DNA of 64,000 nucleotides from Pelomonas sp. BJYL3 (GCF_027257975.1 NZ_JANZKX010000009.1:1-64000), one strand, 5' to 3'; shown: positions 38,218 to 46,523, counted from the first letter of the stretch. The notes: generated by a model from the letters alone, not told the origin. Numbers and translations: made by a program.

Positions 38218-38541
38218 ATGGACCTCAAGCTTCGCCCCTTTGATTTCGCAGCCGCCGTCGCCCGCGCCGGGATGAGCAGCAACGGCCAGCCGGTGACGCA
38301 GACGCGCCCCACCGGTGGCGCCAGCTTTGGCGATGCCATGGTCAAGGCCATGCAGTCGGTGAGCACCCAGCAGAACGAGGCCCAGCGCCTGCAGCGCGAG
38401 GTCCAGCTGGACAACCCCACGGTCAGCCTCGAAGAGACCATGGTGGCCATGCAGAAGGCGCAGATCGGCTTCCAGGCCACGCTGCAGGTGCGCAACCGCC
38501 TGGTCTCGGCCTACTCGGAAATCATGAACATGCAGGTCTGA
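38218..38541 (+). CDS. fliE: Flagellar hook-basal body protein FliE
   Basis: This 107-residue protein joins the MS-ring/export gate to the rod. The conserved C-terminal half is clear: SFGDAMVKAMQSVSTQQNEAQRL, then DNPTVSLEETMVAMQKAQIGFQATLQVRNRLVSAYSEIMNMQV (ends given: DNPTVSLEETM and YSEIMNMQV). I start at MDLKLRPFDF with GGGAG five bases before; the frame extends upstream without conservation. It is a single gene, divergent from fliF and convergent with the PilZ gene. Confidence 0.95.
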   Translation: MDLKLRPFDFAAAVARAGMSSNGQPVTQTRPTGGASFGDAMVKAMQSVSTQQNEAQRLQREVQLDNPTVSLEETMVAMQKAQIGFQATLQVRNRLVSAYSEIMNMQV

Positions 38542-38569
38542 GGCCTGCCGCGGGCCGGTCAGTGGGGCT

Positions 38570-39319
38570 TCACAGCCGCATCTGGCGGCGCCGCTTCTGC
38601 GTCTGGTCGATGTAGAGCTGCAGGGCACGTGCCGTCTCCGGCGGCAGCGTCTGGAAGGCGCAGCCCAGGTGGCGGCCGCTCTGGATCTCGGCATGCTGCG
38701 TCACATGCAGCAGCCGCAGGCCCACTTCCAGGCGGGTGTCTCGGTCCAGCTCCAGCACGCAGCCGCCGAGGTCCTGGTTGGGCGGGAGCTCGGGCTGGTC
38801 GCCCGGCAGCAGCAGGCCCAGGCCGCCCATGCTCACGTCCAGCACGCGCAGGCGCAGCAGCTCACCCTGCAGAGGGTGGCGCAGCTGCAGCAGCGGATAG
38901 TTCACGCCCGTGGGCTGGACCCGGAAGGTCTGGCGGCGCTGGAAGCGGTACAGGCGCTGGGGCAGGGCGGCACGCAGCACGCTGCCGCCGCCATCGCGCA
39001 CGATGACGGGCTGCTCCAGCTCGAACTCCAGCCGGATCGAGGCCAGGTAGGCCGTGGCGGTGATCTCGTCGCTCTCGAGCAGGGATTCCGCCTGGCTGCT
39101 GCTGCTGGGGAGGTCGAAGCCCATGAGCCCGGTCCGGGCGTCCAGCACGCACAGGGTGGTGTGCAGGTCGACCCCTTCCGGATTGCGCAAGTAGACCCGT
39201 GCCTGCTCGCTCATCAGCTCACGCAGGTAGGCCGCAATCTCGACGGGGGCGCTGATCCGGTAATTCTCCCGCTGCGGGTCATCGAGGGCGGAGGTGGCGG
39301 CGGTGTCGGGCAGGCTCAT
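38570..39319 (-). CDS. YcgR-type flagellar brake protein with PilZ domain
   Basis: This 249-residue protein has an N-terminal YcgR (PilZN-like) domain (about 15-115) and a C-terminal PilZ domain (about 120-240). The c-di-GMP site is intact: RRQTFRVQP supplies the RxxxR arginines and DVSMGGLG the D-x-S-x-x-G motif. In enterics YcgR binds the stator/rotor and slows the motor when c-di-GMP rises. I start at MSLPDTAATS rather than 13 codons upstream. It lies after fliST on the same strand, behind a terminator-like hairpin. Confidence 0.87.
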   Translation of the reverse strand: MSLPDTAATSALDDPQRENYRISAPVEIAAYLRELMSEQARVYLRNPEGVDLHTTLCVLDARTGLMGFDLPSSSSQAESLLESDEITATAYLASIRLEFELEQPVIVRDGGGSVLRAALPQRLYRFQRRQTFRVQPTGVNYPLLQLRHPLQGELLRLRVLDVSMGGLGLLLPGDQPELPPNQDLGGCVLELDRDTRLEVGLRLLHVTQHAEIQSGRHLGCAFQTLPPETARALQLYIDQTQKRRRQMRL

Positions 39320-39380
39320 CGGGGCGGACCAGTTGCAGCGGGCGGCCTGCCGCGCCATCGGGCGGCGGCCGTGATGTGAA

Positions 39381-39402
39381 GAAGCGCACCGGGGTGCGCT
39401 TC
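39381..39402 (-). terminator. Terminator-like hairpin after fliT
   Basis: GAAGCGCACC (39381-39390) and GGTGCGCTTC (39393-39402) form a perfect 10-bp stem with a two-base inner loop; the minus-strand tail is TTCACATC, so U-richness is poor. It lies eight bases after the fliT stop. Partial read-through into the PilZ gene is possible. Confidence 0.6.
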
Positions 39403-39409
39403 GAAGTCT

Positions 39410-39709
39410 TCAGTGTACGGTCTTGAACTTGCCGCTGAGCACCTGATCCAGATCATCGAGCCAGGGCTCGGCGAGGTGGCGGATCTCCGCGTCGTTGAGC
39501 AGGATGCGCTGCATGATGCGCGTCTTGAGCTGGCTTTCCTCGGGCGCCAGCTGCTCGCGCTGGGCGGCATGCTTGAGCTGCGAGATCAGCAGCACGCAGG
39601 CGCCTTCCAGCTTGACGACTTCATCCCAGTTGCCCGAGCGGGCCGCGGAGAGCATGTCGGCGCTGGCCTGTTCGATCGCTTCGTAGTAGCTGATGAGGTG
39701 GGTGTTCAT
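39410..39709 (-). CDS. fliT: Flagellar chaperone FliT
   Basis: This 99-residue helical protein (MNTHLISYYEAIEQASADML..., ending HLAEPWLDDLDQVLSGKF) is of typical FliT length and follows fliS. FliT is the export chaperone of the cap protein FliD and in enterics also restrains FlhDC. I start at MNTHLISYY, 17 codons into the frame, based on family length. The sequence is weakly conserved, so gene order supports the call. Confidence 0.85.
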   Translation of the reverse strand: MNTHLISYYEAIEQASADMLSAARSGNWDEVVKLEGACVLLISQLKHAAQREQLAPEESQLKTRIMQRILLNDAEIRHLAEPWLDDLDQVLSGKFKTVH

Positions 39710-39763
39710 GGGGCTGTCCGGAATGCTGGGTGGGCGGGCTGTCGTGGTTTTGACGCGCATGCT

Positions 39764-40195
39764 TCAGGCCACTCGTTTGGTTTCGCCGCGTTCGCCGATG
39801 GCATGCCAGGCTTCTCGGATGGGCTGGAGCAGCCGCTGGCATTCCTGGATGGTGGCGATGTCGCTGTGCAGATTGGCATGCGTCAGGCGCATGCACAGGT
39901 AGGCGTAGAGGTCGCGCAGGTCGCGGGCCAGGGGGCCGGATTCCAGGTTCAGGGCTGCCTTCAGCCCTTCGTCCAGGATACGGACGCAGCGGCCGAGGCT
40001 GCGGTTCTTCATCTCGTGGTTGCCGGCCTGGATGTGGCCGATGGCCTGGGTCATGCCGTCGTGCACGCCATCGAACAGCAGGGTCACCAGGCGGTGCGGG
40101 CTGGCATTCAGCACGTCGGTTTCCAGACCGACCTTGCTGTACATGGCGCTGGCCCGATGCGTGCGCGATGCGAAGGGGGAAGAGTTGCCGTACAT
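39764..40195 (-). CDS. fliS: Flagellin export chaperone FliS
   Basis: This 143-residue four-helix chaperone binds flagellin C-termini and prevents early polymerisation. Hallmarks are the N-terminal AMYSKVGLETDVLNASPHRLVTLLFDG (ends given: AMYSKVGLETDV and RLVTLLFDG) and the LYAYLCMRLTHANLHSD segment. It has its own sigma-28 promoter 35 bases upstream and sits directly after the fliD terminator, so fliST is a separate late operon. Confidence 0.95.
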   Translation of the reverse strand: MYGNSSPFASRTHRASAMYSKVGLETDVLNASPHRLVTLLFDGVHDGMTQAIGHIQAGNHEMKNRSLGRCVRILDEGLKAALNLESGPLARDLRDLYAYLCMRLTHANLHSDIATIQECQRLLQPIREAWHAIGERGETKRVA

Positions 40196-40229
40196 ATGCT
40201 CAGTTCTCTGTTGGGCCGTGTTGAGACAT

Positions 40230-40256
40230 TTTTCGACCTTCCGCCGGGAAACTTGA
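40230..40256 (-). promoter_or_regulatory. Sigma-28 (FliA) promoter of fliST
   Basis: On the minus strand TCAAGTTT (40256-40249), an 11-base spacer and GTCGAAAA (40237-40230) match the -35 perfectly and six of eight -10 bases. The expected start of transcription is about 28 bases before the fliS ATG. Confidence 0.75.
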
Positions 40257-40315
40257 GCCTCCGCGACGCGACGAATTGCACGGGGAAACCAGTGGGTTTG
40301 TGAGTGGACAGTGTG

Positions 40316-40344
40316 AATGAAAAAGGCGCCCCGCGGGGCGCCTT
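40316..40344 (-). terminator. fliD intrinsic terminator
   Basis: AAGGCGCCCC (40323-40332) and GGGGCGCCTT (40335-40344) form a perfect 10-bp stem; the minus-strand side continues TTTTTCATTC. It lies 24 bases after the fliD stop. Confidence 0.9.
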
Positions 40345-40367
40345 GTCAGAGCAGGCCGGACAGCGCC

Positions 40368-41771
40368 TCAGCCAGAGGACTTGTTGGAGAACTGCTGCGT
40401 CACGTAGGCCGACAGGCCGTTGAGCTGCCCCATCTTGGTGTCCAGCGCCGTGTACTGGGCGCGCAGGCGCTTCTCCATCAGGTCCAGGTGGTCCTGCAGG
40501 CGGTCGATCTGCTTGTCGTTTTCCTTGATGCGCTTCTGCAGGCCGGTCTGGCCCACGGAGATGGCTCCGTCCGTGCTCAGGTTCTTGCTGGCGAATTCGT
40601 TCCACTTCTTGGCAAAACCGTTGTGGCTGGCGTCGGTCAGGTCCACCGCGCTGAAGAAGCGTTTGAGGTCGCCCAGATTGCCCAGGGCCTTGTCCAGCTT
40701 GGCGCTGTTGACGGTGAGCGTGCCGTTCTGGCCGGGGTCCAGGCCGATGTCGGCCAGGCGCGCAAAGGCCCCGCCCAGCGTGGTCGAGCCGCCGCTGAGG
40801 TTGCGCAGCATCTGCTGCAGCGAAATGGCCTTGGCATCGCCCTGCAGGGTGCCGGCGGTCTTGGTGGCCGAGTCGTACTTGGTCTGGTCGCGCATCAGGT
40901 TCATCAGGCCGTTGTAGGCGGTGACGAAGTCCGTGATGGATTTCTTGATGGCCGCAGTGTCCGTGCTGCTGCCGATGTTGACGGCCGTGGTGCTGGTCTT
41001 CAGCAGGGTCAGCGTGAGGCCGTCGGCGACGGTGGTGAGGGTGTTGGATTCGGAACTGAGGTCCAGCCCGTCCATGTTGAAGGTGGCATTGCCCGCGCTC
41101 TGCTTGAGGCTCATGCCGCCGGCAGCCGGGCCTTCGTAGCTCAGCGCGGCCAGGCTGGGGTCCGAGGCGCTGATCTGGAAGCCGTTGGTCTGCCCGCTGT
41201 CACGCGAGCGGATGACCAGGCGCGTGCCCGCGGCATCGCTGACCACGCTGGCCACCACGCCGGCATTGGCTGCATTGAGCTTGTCGCGGATGCTGTTGAG
41301 CGTGTCCGTGGCGGTGATGCTGACGTTGATCGAGCTGCTGCCCGACTTGCCGGTGAACACGGGCGGGTCGCCTTCCCAGCTGCCCAGGGCGATGGTCAGC
41401 GTCCCCTCACCGACGGTGCTGGTGCCGCTGGCAAACACGCCGCTGGCCACGCTCTGCGCTGTGGCGAGCTGGCTGACGGTGATCACATGGCTCTGCGTGC
41501 CGGCACTCGGGCCGCTCACGGTGACGGCGGTGGCGTCCGAGCTGCTGGCCGAGGAGGCGGACCAGGTGGCCGGGTCGCTCAGCTTCTGGGCGGCGGTCTG
41601 CATGGCCGACATCGCGGCCTGCATCTGCCCATAGGCCGAGATCTTGGTCTGCAGGCCGGCGGAGGCCTTCTTGATGTTGTTGATGGGTGTCTGTTCGACG
41701 GACATCAGCTTCGAGATCATGTCCTCGACATTCAATCCGCTGCCAATCCCCACTGAAGTAATGCTCGCCAT
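40368..41771 (-). CDS. fliD: Flagellar filament cap protein FliD
   Basis: This 467-residue protein caps the filament and places flagellin subunits. The N-terminal domain (ASITSVGIGSGLNVEDMISKLMSVEQTPI, ends given) and C-terminal coiled region (LQKRIKENDKQIDRLQDHLDLMEKRLRAQYTALDTKM, ends given) are the FliD_N and FliD_C hallmarks; the middle is Ser/Thr/Ala-rich and variable. The C-terminal LNGLSAYVTQQFSN is typical. It has its own sigma-28 promoter and terminator and so is monocistronic. Confidence 0.97.
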   Translation of the reverse strand: MASITSVGIGSGLNVEDMISKLMSVEQTPINNIKKASAGLQTKISAYGQMQAAMSAMQTAAQKLSDPATWSASSASSSDATAVTVSGPSAGTQSHVITVSQLATAQSVASGVFASGTSTVGEGTLTIALGSWEGDPPVFTGKSGSSSINVSITATDTLNSIRDKLNAANAGVVASVVSDAAGTRLVIRSRDSGQTNGFQISASDPSLAALSYEGPAAGGMSLKQSAGNATFNMDGLDLSSESNTLTTVADGLTLTLLKTSTTAVNIGSSTDTAAIKKSITDFVTAYNGLMNLMRDQTKYDSATKTAGTLQGDAKAISLQQMLRNLSGGSTTLGGAFARLADIGLDPGQNGTLTVNSAKLDKALGNLGDLKRFFSAVDLTDASHNGFAKKWNEFASKNLSTDGAISVGQTGLQKRIKENDKQIDRLQDHLDLMEKRLRAQYTALDTKMGQLNGLSAYVTQQFSNKSSG

Positions 41772-41804
41772 GGCATCCTCTCAAAAAGACACTGCCCCAA
41801 GCCC

Positions 41805-41831
41805 TCTTCGGCAGGGTCGGAGCGAACTTTA
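41805..41831 (-). promoter_or_regulatory. Sigma-28 (FliA) promoter of fliD
   Basis: On the minus strand TAAAGTTC (41831-41824), an 11-base spacer and GCCGAAGA (41812-41805) fit the FliA consensus with seven of eight -35 bases. It lies 34 bases before the fliD ATG. Confidence 0.8.
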
Positions 41832-41856
41832 GGGCTTTTTGCGTTTTTCAGCGCCC

Positions 41857-41905
41857 GCAGGCCGAGACCGTCTCCCGAAAGCATCGGGAAACCGCCTCGG
41901 CCTGC
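41857..41905 (-). other. Nested stem-loop after the first flagellin gene
   Basis: GCAGGCCGAG (41857-41866) pairs with CTCGGCCTGC (41896-41905), enclosing a smaller stem TCCCGA/TCGGGA. On the minus strand no U-run follows at once. It is 18 bases past the stop codon of the first flagellin gene and probably ends or stabilises that transcript. Confidence 0.55.
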
Positions 41906-41923
41906 AGGCTGCCGCCTGGTGGC

Positions 41924-42838
41924 TCAGCCCTTCAGCAGCTGCAGCACCTGCTGCGGGAGCTGGTTGGCCTGCGCGACCATGGCATTGCCGGCCTGCTGCA
42001 GGATCTGCGCCCGCGAGAGGCTGGAGGTCTCCTGCGCGTAGTCGGCGTCCATGATGCGGCTGCGGGCGGCGGCCTGGTTCTCCACCGCGACCTGCAGATT
42101 GGCGATCACGGCGTCGAAACGGTTCTGCGTGGCACCGAAGGTGGAGCGGGCCAGGTTGACCTGGGCCAGTGCCAGGTCGATCTTGGCCAGCGAATCCAGG
42201 GCGCCCTGCGTGCCGCCGGCGTAGACATCGAAGGTCGTGCCGGTGCCGGCCGCGCCCAGGTTCAGGATGTCCGTGGCGGTGGTGTCGATCACCGCCGCCA
42301 GCGCGCCGTCATTCTTGCCCGCTGCCGTGGTGGTGGTCAGCATGTCGCTCACCGCCACCTGGATCTGGTCGTCCGTGGTGGCGTTGGCCCCCACCTGGAA
42401 GGTGTAGGTCGTCGCCGCGCCGGTGAGGATCTGCGAGCCGTTGAAGGTGGTGTTGCGCACCAGCCGTCCGATTTCGGTCTGCAGCTGCAGGAATTCGTTG
42501 TTCAGCGCGGAGCGGTCGTCGACGTTGTTGGTGCCGTTGGCACCCTGCACCGCCAGCTCACGCATGCGCTGCAGCATGTCGCCGATCTTGCCGAGCGAGC
42601 CTTCAGCCGTCTGCGCCAGCGAAATGCCGTCGTTGGCATTGCGCACGGCCACCGTCATGCCTCGGACCTGCGTGTTCATGCGTTCCGCAATCGCGAGGCC
42701 GGCGGCGTCGTCCTTGGCCGAGTTGACTCGCAGGCCGGAGGACAGGCGTTGCATCGCGACGCTCAGCATCCCCTGAGACATGTTCAGGTTGCGCTGCGCA
42801 TTCAACGAGGCGATGTTGGTATTGATGGTCTGGGGCAT
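41924..42838 (-). CDS. fliC: Flagellin, copy 1
   Basis: This 304-residue flagellin is short. The conserved D0/D1 ends are intact: N-terminal QRNLNMSQGMLSVAMQRLSS and [21 protein letters not shown]-terminal NRFDAVIANLQVAVENQAAA, with [19 protein letters not shown] and ANQLPQQVLQLLKG. The middle (about 145-225) is short and Thr/Ala-rich, so the filament surface domain is small. It is most distant from fliD-proximal regulation: I find no sigma-28 promoter in its 235-base upstream gap. It is one of three tandem paralogues. Confidence 0.95.
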   Translation of the reverse strand: MPQTINTNIASLNAQRNLNMSQGMLSVAMQRLSSGLRVNSAKDDAAGLAIAERMNTQVRGMTVAVRNANDGISLAQTAEGSLGKIGDMLQRMRELAVQGANGTNNVDDRSALNNEFLQLQTEIGRLVRNTTFNGSQILTGAATTYTFQVGANATTDDQIQVAVSDMLTTTTAAGKNDGALAAVIDTTATDILNLGAAGTGTTFDVYAGGTQGALDSLAKIDLALAQVNLARSTFGATQNRFDAVIANLQVAVENQAAARSRIMDADYAQETSSLSRAQILQQAGNAMVAQANQLPQQVLQLLKG

Positions 42839-43073
42839 TTGAGCACTCCTGCAAATTGCCGGAGGGTTCGGACCCCGAGGACGCCGATCCGGCGCTCTGC
42901 GCGCTCAGGACCGAGGTCTTCGGAGTCGCCCCGCGAAAGGCAGCAGGCCGGAACTGAACCTGACTGCGATCCGGAGGGCTCCGGAATCCACGCCGGGAAT
43001 TCCTGACGTGTTGGACGAATTCTGAAAGTGCTCGAGCGTCTCCAAACTCCCGATAAAGGGGTGAAACCACCGC
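42839..43073 (-). other. Gap upstream of flagellin copy 1, no sigma-28 match
   Basis: The region carries the ribosome-binding site (TGCAGGAG on the minus strand) and GC-rich inverted repeats such as TCCGGAG/CTCCGGA, but I see no T(C/A)AA-N15-GCCGATAA pattern on the minus strand. A partial CCCGATAA lies on the plus strand, pointing the wrong way. Confidence 0.5.
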
Positions 43074-43116
43074 CAAAACAAAAGGCAGCACCCCGCCCTG
43101 GGCGAGACGCTGCCTT
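43074..43116 (-). terminator. Terminator of flagellin copy 2
   Basis: AAGGCAGC (43082-43089) pairs with GCTGCCTT (43109-43116); the minus-strand tail reads TTTTGTTTT. It lies 28 bases after the stop of flagellin copy 2 and should keep copies 1 and 2 on separate transcripts. Confidence 0.85.
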
Positions 43117-43144
43117 CCTGCGGGGCGCCTTTGCGACGCCGGGA

Positions 43145-44059
43145 TCAGCCGCCGCGCAGCAGCGAAAGCACCTGCTGCGGCAGCTGGTTGGCCTGGGAGA
43201 CCATCGCATTGCCAGCCTGCTGCAGGATCTGGGCGCGGCTCAGGTTGGCGGTTTCCGAGGCGTAGTCGGCATCCATGATGCGGCTGCGGGCGGCGGTCTG
43301 GCTTTCCACCGACACGTTCAGGCTGGAGATCACCGCATCGAAGCGGTTCTGCGCCGCACCGAAGGTCGAGCGTGCCGTGTTCACTTGCGAGAGCGCCAGG
43401 TCGATCTTGGCCATGGCGTCCAGCGCACCCTGGGTGGCGCCGGTGTAGACGTCGAAGGTGGCGCCCGTGCCGGCCGCGCCGACGTTCAGGATGTCCGTGT
43501 TCGTCGTGTTGATCACCTCGGCCAGGGCCGCGGCATTGGTGCCGGCGCTGGTGGTCGTGCCGGTGATGTCGACGCCGGTGATGGTGATCTGATCGTTGGT
43601 CGTGGCGTTGGCGCCCACCTGGAAGGTGAAGCCGGTGGTGCCCGTCAGCACGGGCTGTCCGTTGAAGGAGGTGTTGGCGGCCAGACGCGTGATTTCGCTC
43701 TGCAGCTGGGTGAACTCGTTGTTCAGCGCTTCGCGGTCGGTCTGGTTGTTGGTGCCGTTGGCGGACTGCACGGCCAGCTCACGCATGCGCTGCAGCATGT
43801 CGCCGATCTTGCCCAGCGCGCCTTCGGCCGTCTGCGCCATCGAGATGCCGTCGTTGGCATTGCGGATGGCCACGGTCATGCCGCGCACCTGGGTGTTCAT
43901 GCGTTCGGCGATGGCCAAGCCGGCGGCGTCGTCCTTGGCGGAATTGACTCGCAGGCCCGACGACAGGCGCTGCATGCTCACAGAGAGCGAGTTCTGCGAC
44001 ATCGACAGATTGCGCTGGGCATTCAGCGATTGCAGATTGGTGTTGATGATTTGAGGCAT
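43145..44059 (-). CDS. fliC: Flagellin, copy 2
   Basis: This 304-residue flagellin has conserved D0/D1 ends ([41 protein letters not shown]-terminal FGAAQNRFDAVISSLNVSVE and [16 protein letters not shown]) and a short central Thr/Ala-rich segment with the VGANATTNDQITITGVDI stretch. It has its own good sigma-28 promoter about 175 bases upstream and a terminator. It resembles copy 3 slightly more than copy 1 in the D1 region. Confidence 0.95.
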   Translation of the reverse strand: MPQIINTNLQSLNAQRNLSMSQNSLSVSMQRLSSGLRVNSAKDDAAGLAIAERMNTQVRGMTVAIRNANDGISMAQTAEGALGKIGDMLQRMRELAVQSANGTNNQTDREALNNEFTQLQSEITRLAANTSFNGQPVLTGTTGFTFQVGANATTNDQITITGVDITGTTTSAGTNAAALAEVINTTNTDILNVGAAGTGATFDVYTGATQGALDAMAKIDLALSQVNTARSTFGAAQNRFDAVISSLNVSVESQTAARSRIMDADYASETANLSRAQILQQAGNAMVSQANQLPQQVLSLLRGG

Positions 44060-44233
44060 GACGCGATCCTTTCAGTACCGATGAATGGAAACCGAGCCCA
44101 AGCAGACCAGCGTCGCGGCCGCTTCAGTGACAGTGCGGGCGATGTGCCTGCGCTGCCGGCCTGGTGCGCTCTCGAGAGGAGAGGCGGTGGCCGCTGTCGC
44201 TTGTCGCTAACGAGCTGGGACCCGTTGAGAGGG

Positions 44234-44260
44234 TTATCGGACCGATGTGGATGCGCTTGA
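44234..44260 (-). promoter_or_regulatory. Sigma-28 (FliA) promoter of flagellin copy 2
   Basis: On the minus strand TCAAGCGC (44260-44253), an 11-base spacer and TCCGATAA (44241-44234) match FliA with seven of eight -10 bases and exact spacing. The leader to the ATG is about 170 bases. Confidence 0.8.
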
Positions 44261-44271
44261 GGTCAGACCTT

Positions 44272-44318
44272 GAAAAGAGGGGCCGCTCAATCACCTGAAA
44301 AGCGGGGTGATTGGCGGC
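44272..44318 (-). terminator. Terminator of flagellin copy 3
   Basis: GCCGCTCAATCACC (44282-44295) pairs with GGTGATTGGCGGC (44306-44318) through 13 bp with one bulged base; the minus-strand tail is CCCTCTTTTC. A second hairpin, GGGCCAGC/GCTGGCCC, lies right after the stop codon at 44387-44405. The terminator ends just before the copy 2 promoter. Confidence 0.75.
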
Positions 44319-44409
44319 CTGTTAGGGTGTTTGCGCTGGCGGGCTTTGCCCTTTGACCTCGACGGTCGTCGCAGCGTTGGAGCTCAGGGCCAGCGGGGCT
44401 GGCCCAGGG

Positions 44410-45318
44410 TCATCGAAGAAGCGACAGCACTTGCTGGGGCGTCTGATTCGCCTGGGCGATCATCGCCGTGCCGGCCTGCTGCAGGATCTGCGCTCGGCTC
44501 AGGTTGGCGGTTTCCATGGCGTAGTCAGCGTCCATGATGCGGCTGCGGGCGGCAGACTGGTTCTCCACCGAGACCTGCAGGCTGGAAATCGCAGCGTCGA
44601 TGCGGTTCTGCGCTGCACCGAAGGTCGACCGTGCCACGTTCACCTGGGCGATGGCCAGGTCGATCTTCGCCACCGAGTCCAGGGCGCCCTTGGTGGCGCC
44701 GGCGTAGGCGTCGAAGGTCGTGCCGGTGCCGGCGGCGCCGACGGCCAGGATGTCCGTGTTGGTGGCGTTGGTCACTTCAGCCAGCGCACCGTCGTTCTTG
44801 CCGGCGGCGGTGGTCGTGCCCAGCATGTTCAGCCCGGAGATCGAGATGACGTCATTGCTGGTCGCGTTCGCGCCGACCTGGAAGTCGAACGAGGTGGTGG
44901 TGGTCAGGGTGGCCTGGCCGTTGAACGTGGTGTTGTTGGTCAGACGGGTGATTTCGCTCTGCAGCTGCGAGAACTCGTTGTTCAGCGCGGTGCGGTCGTC
45001 CGTGTTGTTGGTGCCGTTGGCCGACTGCACGGCCAGTTCACGCATGCGCTGCAGCATGTCGTTGACCTTGCCCAGTGCGCCTTCAGCCGTCTGCGCCAGG
45101 GAGATGCCGTCGTTGGCATTGCGGATGGCCACATTCATCCCCTTGACCTGGGAATTCATGCGTTCCGCGATGGCCAGACCGGCGGCATCGTCACGGGCAG
45201 AGTTGACTCGCAGGCCAGAGGACAGGCGCTGCATGGACACCGCCAGCGCAGACTGCGCGGTGTTGGCGTTGCGCTGTGCGTTCAGCGACAGCAGATTGGT
45301 ATTGATGACGGCGGGCAT
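44410..45318 (-). CDS. fliC: Flagellin, copy 3
   Basis: This 302-residue flagellin is the first of the three in transcription direction. The ends are conserved ([41 protein letters not shown]-terminal [19 protein letters not shown], ending [14 protein letters not shown]). The central segment is short and Thr-rich. A sigma-28-like promoter lies about 220 bases upstream, leaving a long structured leader. Three nearly equal-sized flagellins suggest a mixed filament, as in other multi-flagellin species. Confidence 0.95.
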   Translation of the reverse strand: MPAVINTNLLSLNAQRNANTAQSALAVSMQRLSSGLRVNSARDDAAGLAIAERMNSQVKGMNVAIRNANDGISLAQTAEGALGKVNDMLQRMRELAVQSANGTNNTDDRTALNNEFSQLQSEITRLTNNTTFNGQATLTTTTSFDFQVGANATSNDVISISGLNMLGTTTAAGKNDGALAEVTNATNTDILAVGAAGTGTTFDAYAGATKGALDSVAKIDLAIAQVNVARSTFGAAQNRIDAAISSLQVSVENQSAARSRIMDADYAMETANLSRAQILQQAGTAMIAQANQTPQQVLSLLR

Positions 45319-45538
45319 GATGTGCTCCTTTCAGCTTGAAGAACCCCGGCTTAGCGCCGACGTGACTCGGGTGCCCGGGTACTGACACCCGTGCTTGCAG
45401 CTCGACAGGCGAACCTGCCGCTCTGCACCGCCCGGCGCTAGTCAACCGTTGAAGCCGGAACCTCGTCTTGCCATCGAGGTGCCCGTTCTCGGCCTCCTAA
45501 CCGGACCACGGAACCTGTTTCCAGACCCGTTGGAATGG

Positions 45539-45566
45539 CTATCGGAGCCCCCCAGTCGGAACTTGA
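45539..45566 (-). promoter_or_regulatory. Sigma-28-like promoter of flagellin copy 3
   Basis: On the minus strand TCAAGTTC (45566-45559), a 12-base spacer and TCCGATAG (45546-45539) match FliA except for one extra spacer base. The 5' leader (about 215 bases) can fold a CGGGTG/CACCCG stem at 45369-45392. Confidence 0.65.
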
Positions 45567-45917
45567 GGGCTTTTTGTCAAGACCTGTGATCTTTTGAATA
45601 GCCGGGGGACTTGCCGTGCTTTTCTTCGTTTTGAATTCAGGCGGGAGCGGGCCTGGACTGTGAAGAAATGCCGGTCTGGCGTCGGGTGGGGCTGGAGGGA
45701 CTCGGGCGTCCTTTGCTGAAAGGGAGCCGCGTCGTCGCCGCGGCACAGGTGGAAGAAGGCAAGAGGTGAGCGTCAGGAGCACGCTGCGGGGGCCGCGCCC
45801 TCATGCCACTGGAGGCGGGGCCCTGTCTGCTATTTCGGCCCGCGCCGGACGAGGCAGGCGCCGAGATGAAGCCGGCAGACCCCGCTTTTCAAGCCTTTGG
45901 AGGGGAGGGGCGATCCC
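45567..45917. other. Gene-free spacer between flagellin copy 3 and the TPR gene
   Basis: Short frames here lack plausible starts or products. The left edge holds the flagellin promoter on the minus strand and the right edge the sigma-28 promoter of the TPR gene on the plus strand. Nothing else is recognised in between. Confidence 0.5.
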
Positions 45918-45944
45918 TAAAGTGGGCGCCAACGCGGACGATAA
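45918..45944 (+). promoter_or_regulatory. Sigma-28 (FliA) promoter of the TPR gene
   Basis: TAAAGTGG (45918-45925), an 11-base spacer and GACGATAA (45937-45944) fit the FliA consensus with exact spacing and seven of eight -10 bases. It points at the TPR gene 88 bases away. Confidence 0.75.
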
Positions 45945-46031
45945 GCCTGCCCCTGCCGGTCAGCGATGGCAGGCCATGCATTGTTTGCGTCCCTTTCAAC
46001 GGCCCGCACGGCCTATCTGCAGGAGATGCAC

Positions 46032-46523
46032 ATGCGTTCGACCCATACTGAAGGCGCGCGCGAGGCCTTGCCCGCCGCCATGATCAATCCCAACCCCGAA
46101 GCCCAGTGGCTGCTGGCTCAGGCCCGCAACGCGGCCTTCGCCGAGGCCTCCCGCGGCCGTGTGGGCCAGGGCCTGGCCCTGCTCGCAGGCGCACTGGAGC
46201 AGGAGCCGCTGAGCCACGAGCTGCTGAGCGATATGGCCGCCCTGCTGCTGAGCGCCGGTGAGCTGGTGCATGCGGCGCGCTATGCCCGCGAGGCCCTGGT
46301 CATCACTCCCCACCATGGCGCGAGCCTCTATACCCTGGGCTTTGCCCTGGCGGGCCTGGGCGAAGAGGCAGCCGCGCTGGAGGTGCTCACCCAGCTGCTG
46401 ACTGGGCAGGGCCTGATCAGCCTGGAACGCGAGGCTCCCGAGCTGGTGGGTCTGGTGCGCGTTGAACTGGCCCGGCTGCAGGCTCGCGCCAACGAGGCGT
46501 CCGGCCTGTCATCCCAAGGCTGA
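46032..46523 (+). CDS. TPR-repeat protein in the flagellar regulon
   Basis: This 163-residue protein has no signal peptide and no catalytic motif. The helical repeat pattern is clear: an N-terminal helix with WLLAQARNAAFAEASRG, then paired helices GQGLALLAGALEQEPLSHELL, DMAALLLSAGELVHAARYAREAL, TLGFALAGLGEEAAALEVL, each in the 34-residue TPR style. TPRs mediate protein contacts. I start at MRSTHTEG because AGGAG lies six bases before; two upstream ATGs fit less well. A sigma-28 promoter precedes it and a terminator follows, so it is a monocistronic late flagellar gene. The partner is unknown; filament, glycosylation or chaperone roles are all possible. Confidence 0.8.
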   Translation: MRSTHTEGAREALPAAMINPNPEAQWLLAQARNAAFAEASRGRVGQGLALLAGALEQEPLSHELLSDMAALLLSAGELVHAARYAREALVITPHHGASLYTLGFALAGLGEEAAALEVLTQLLTGQGLISLEREAPELVGLVRVELARLQARANEASGLSSQG

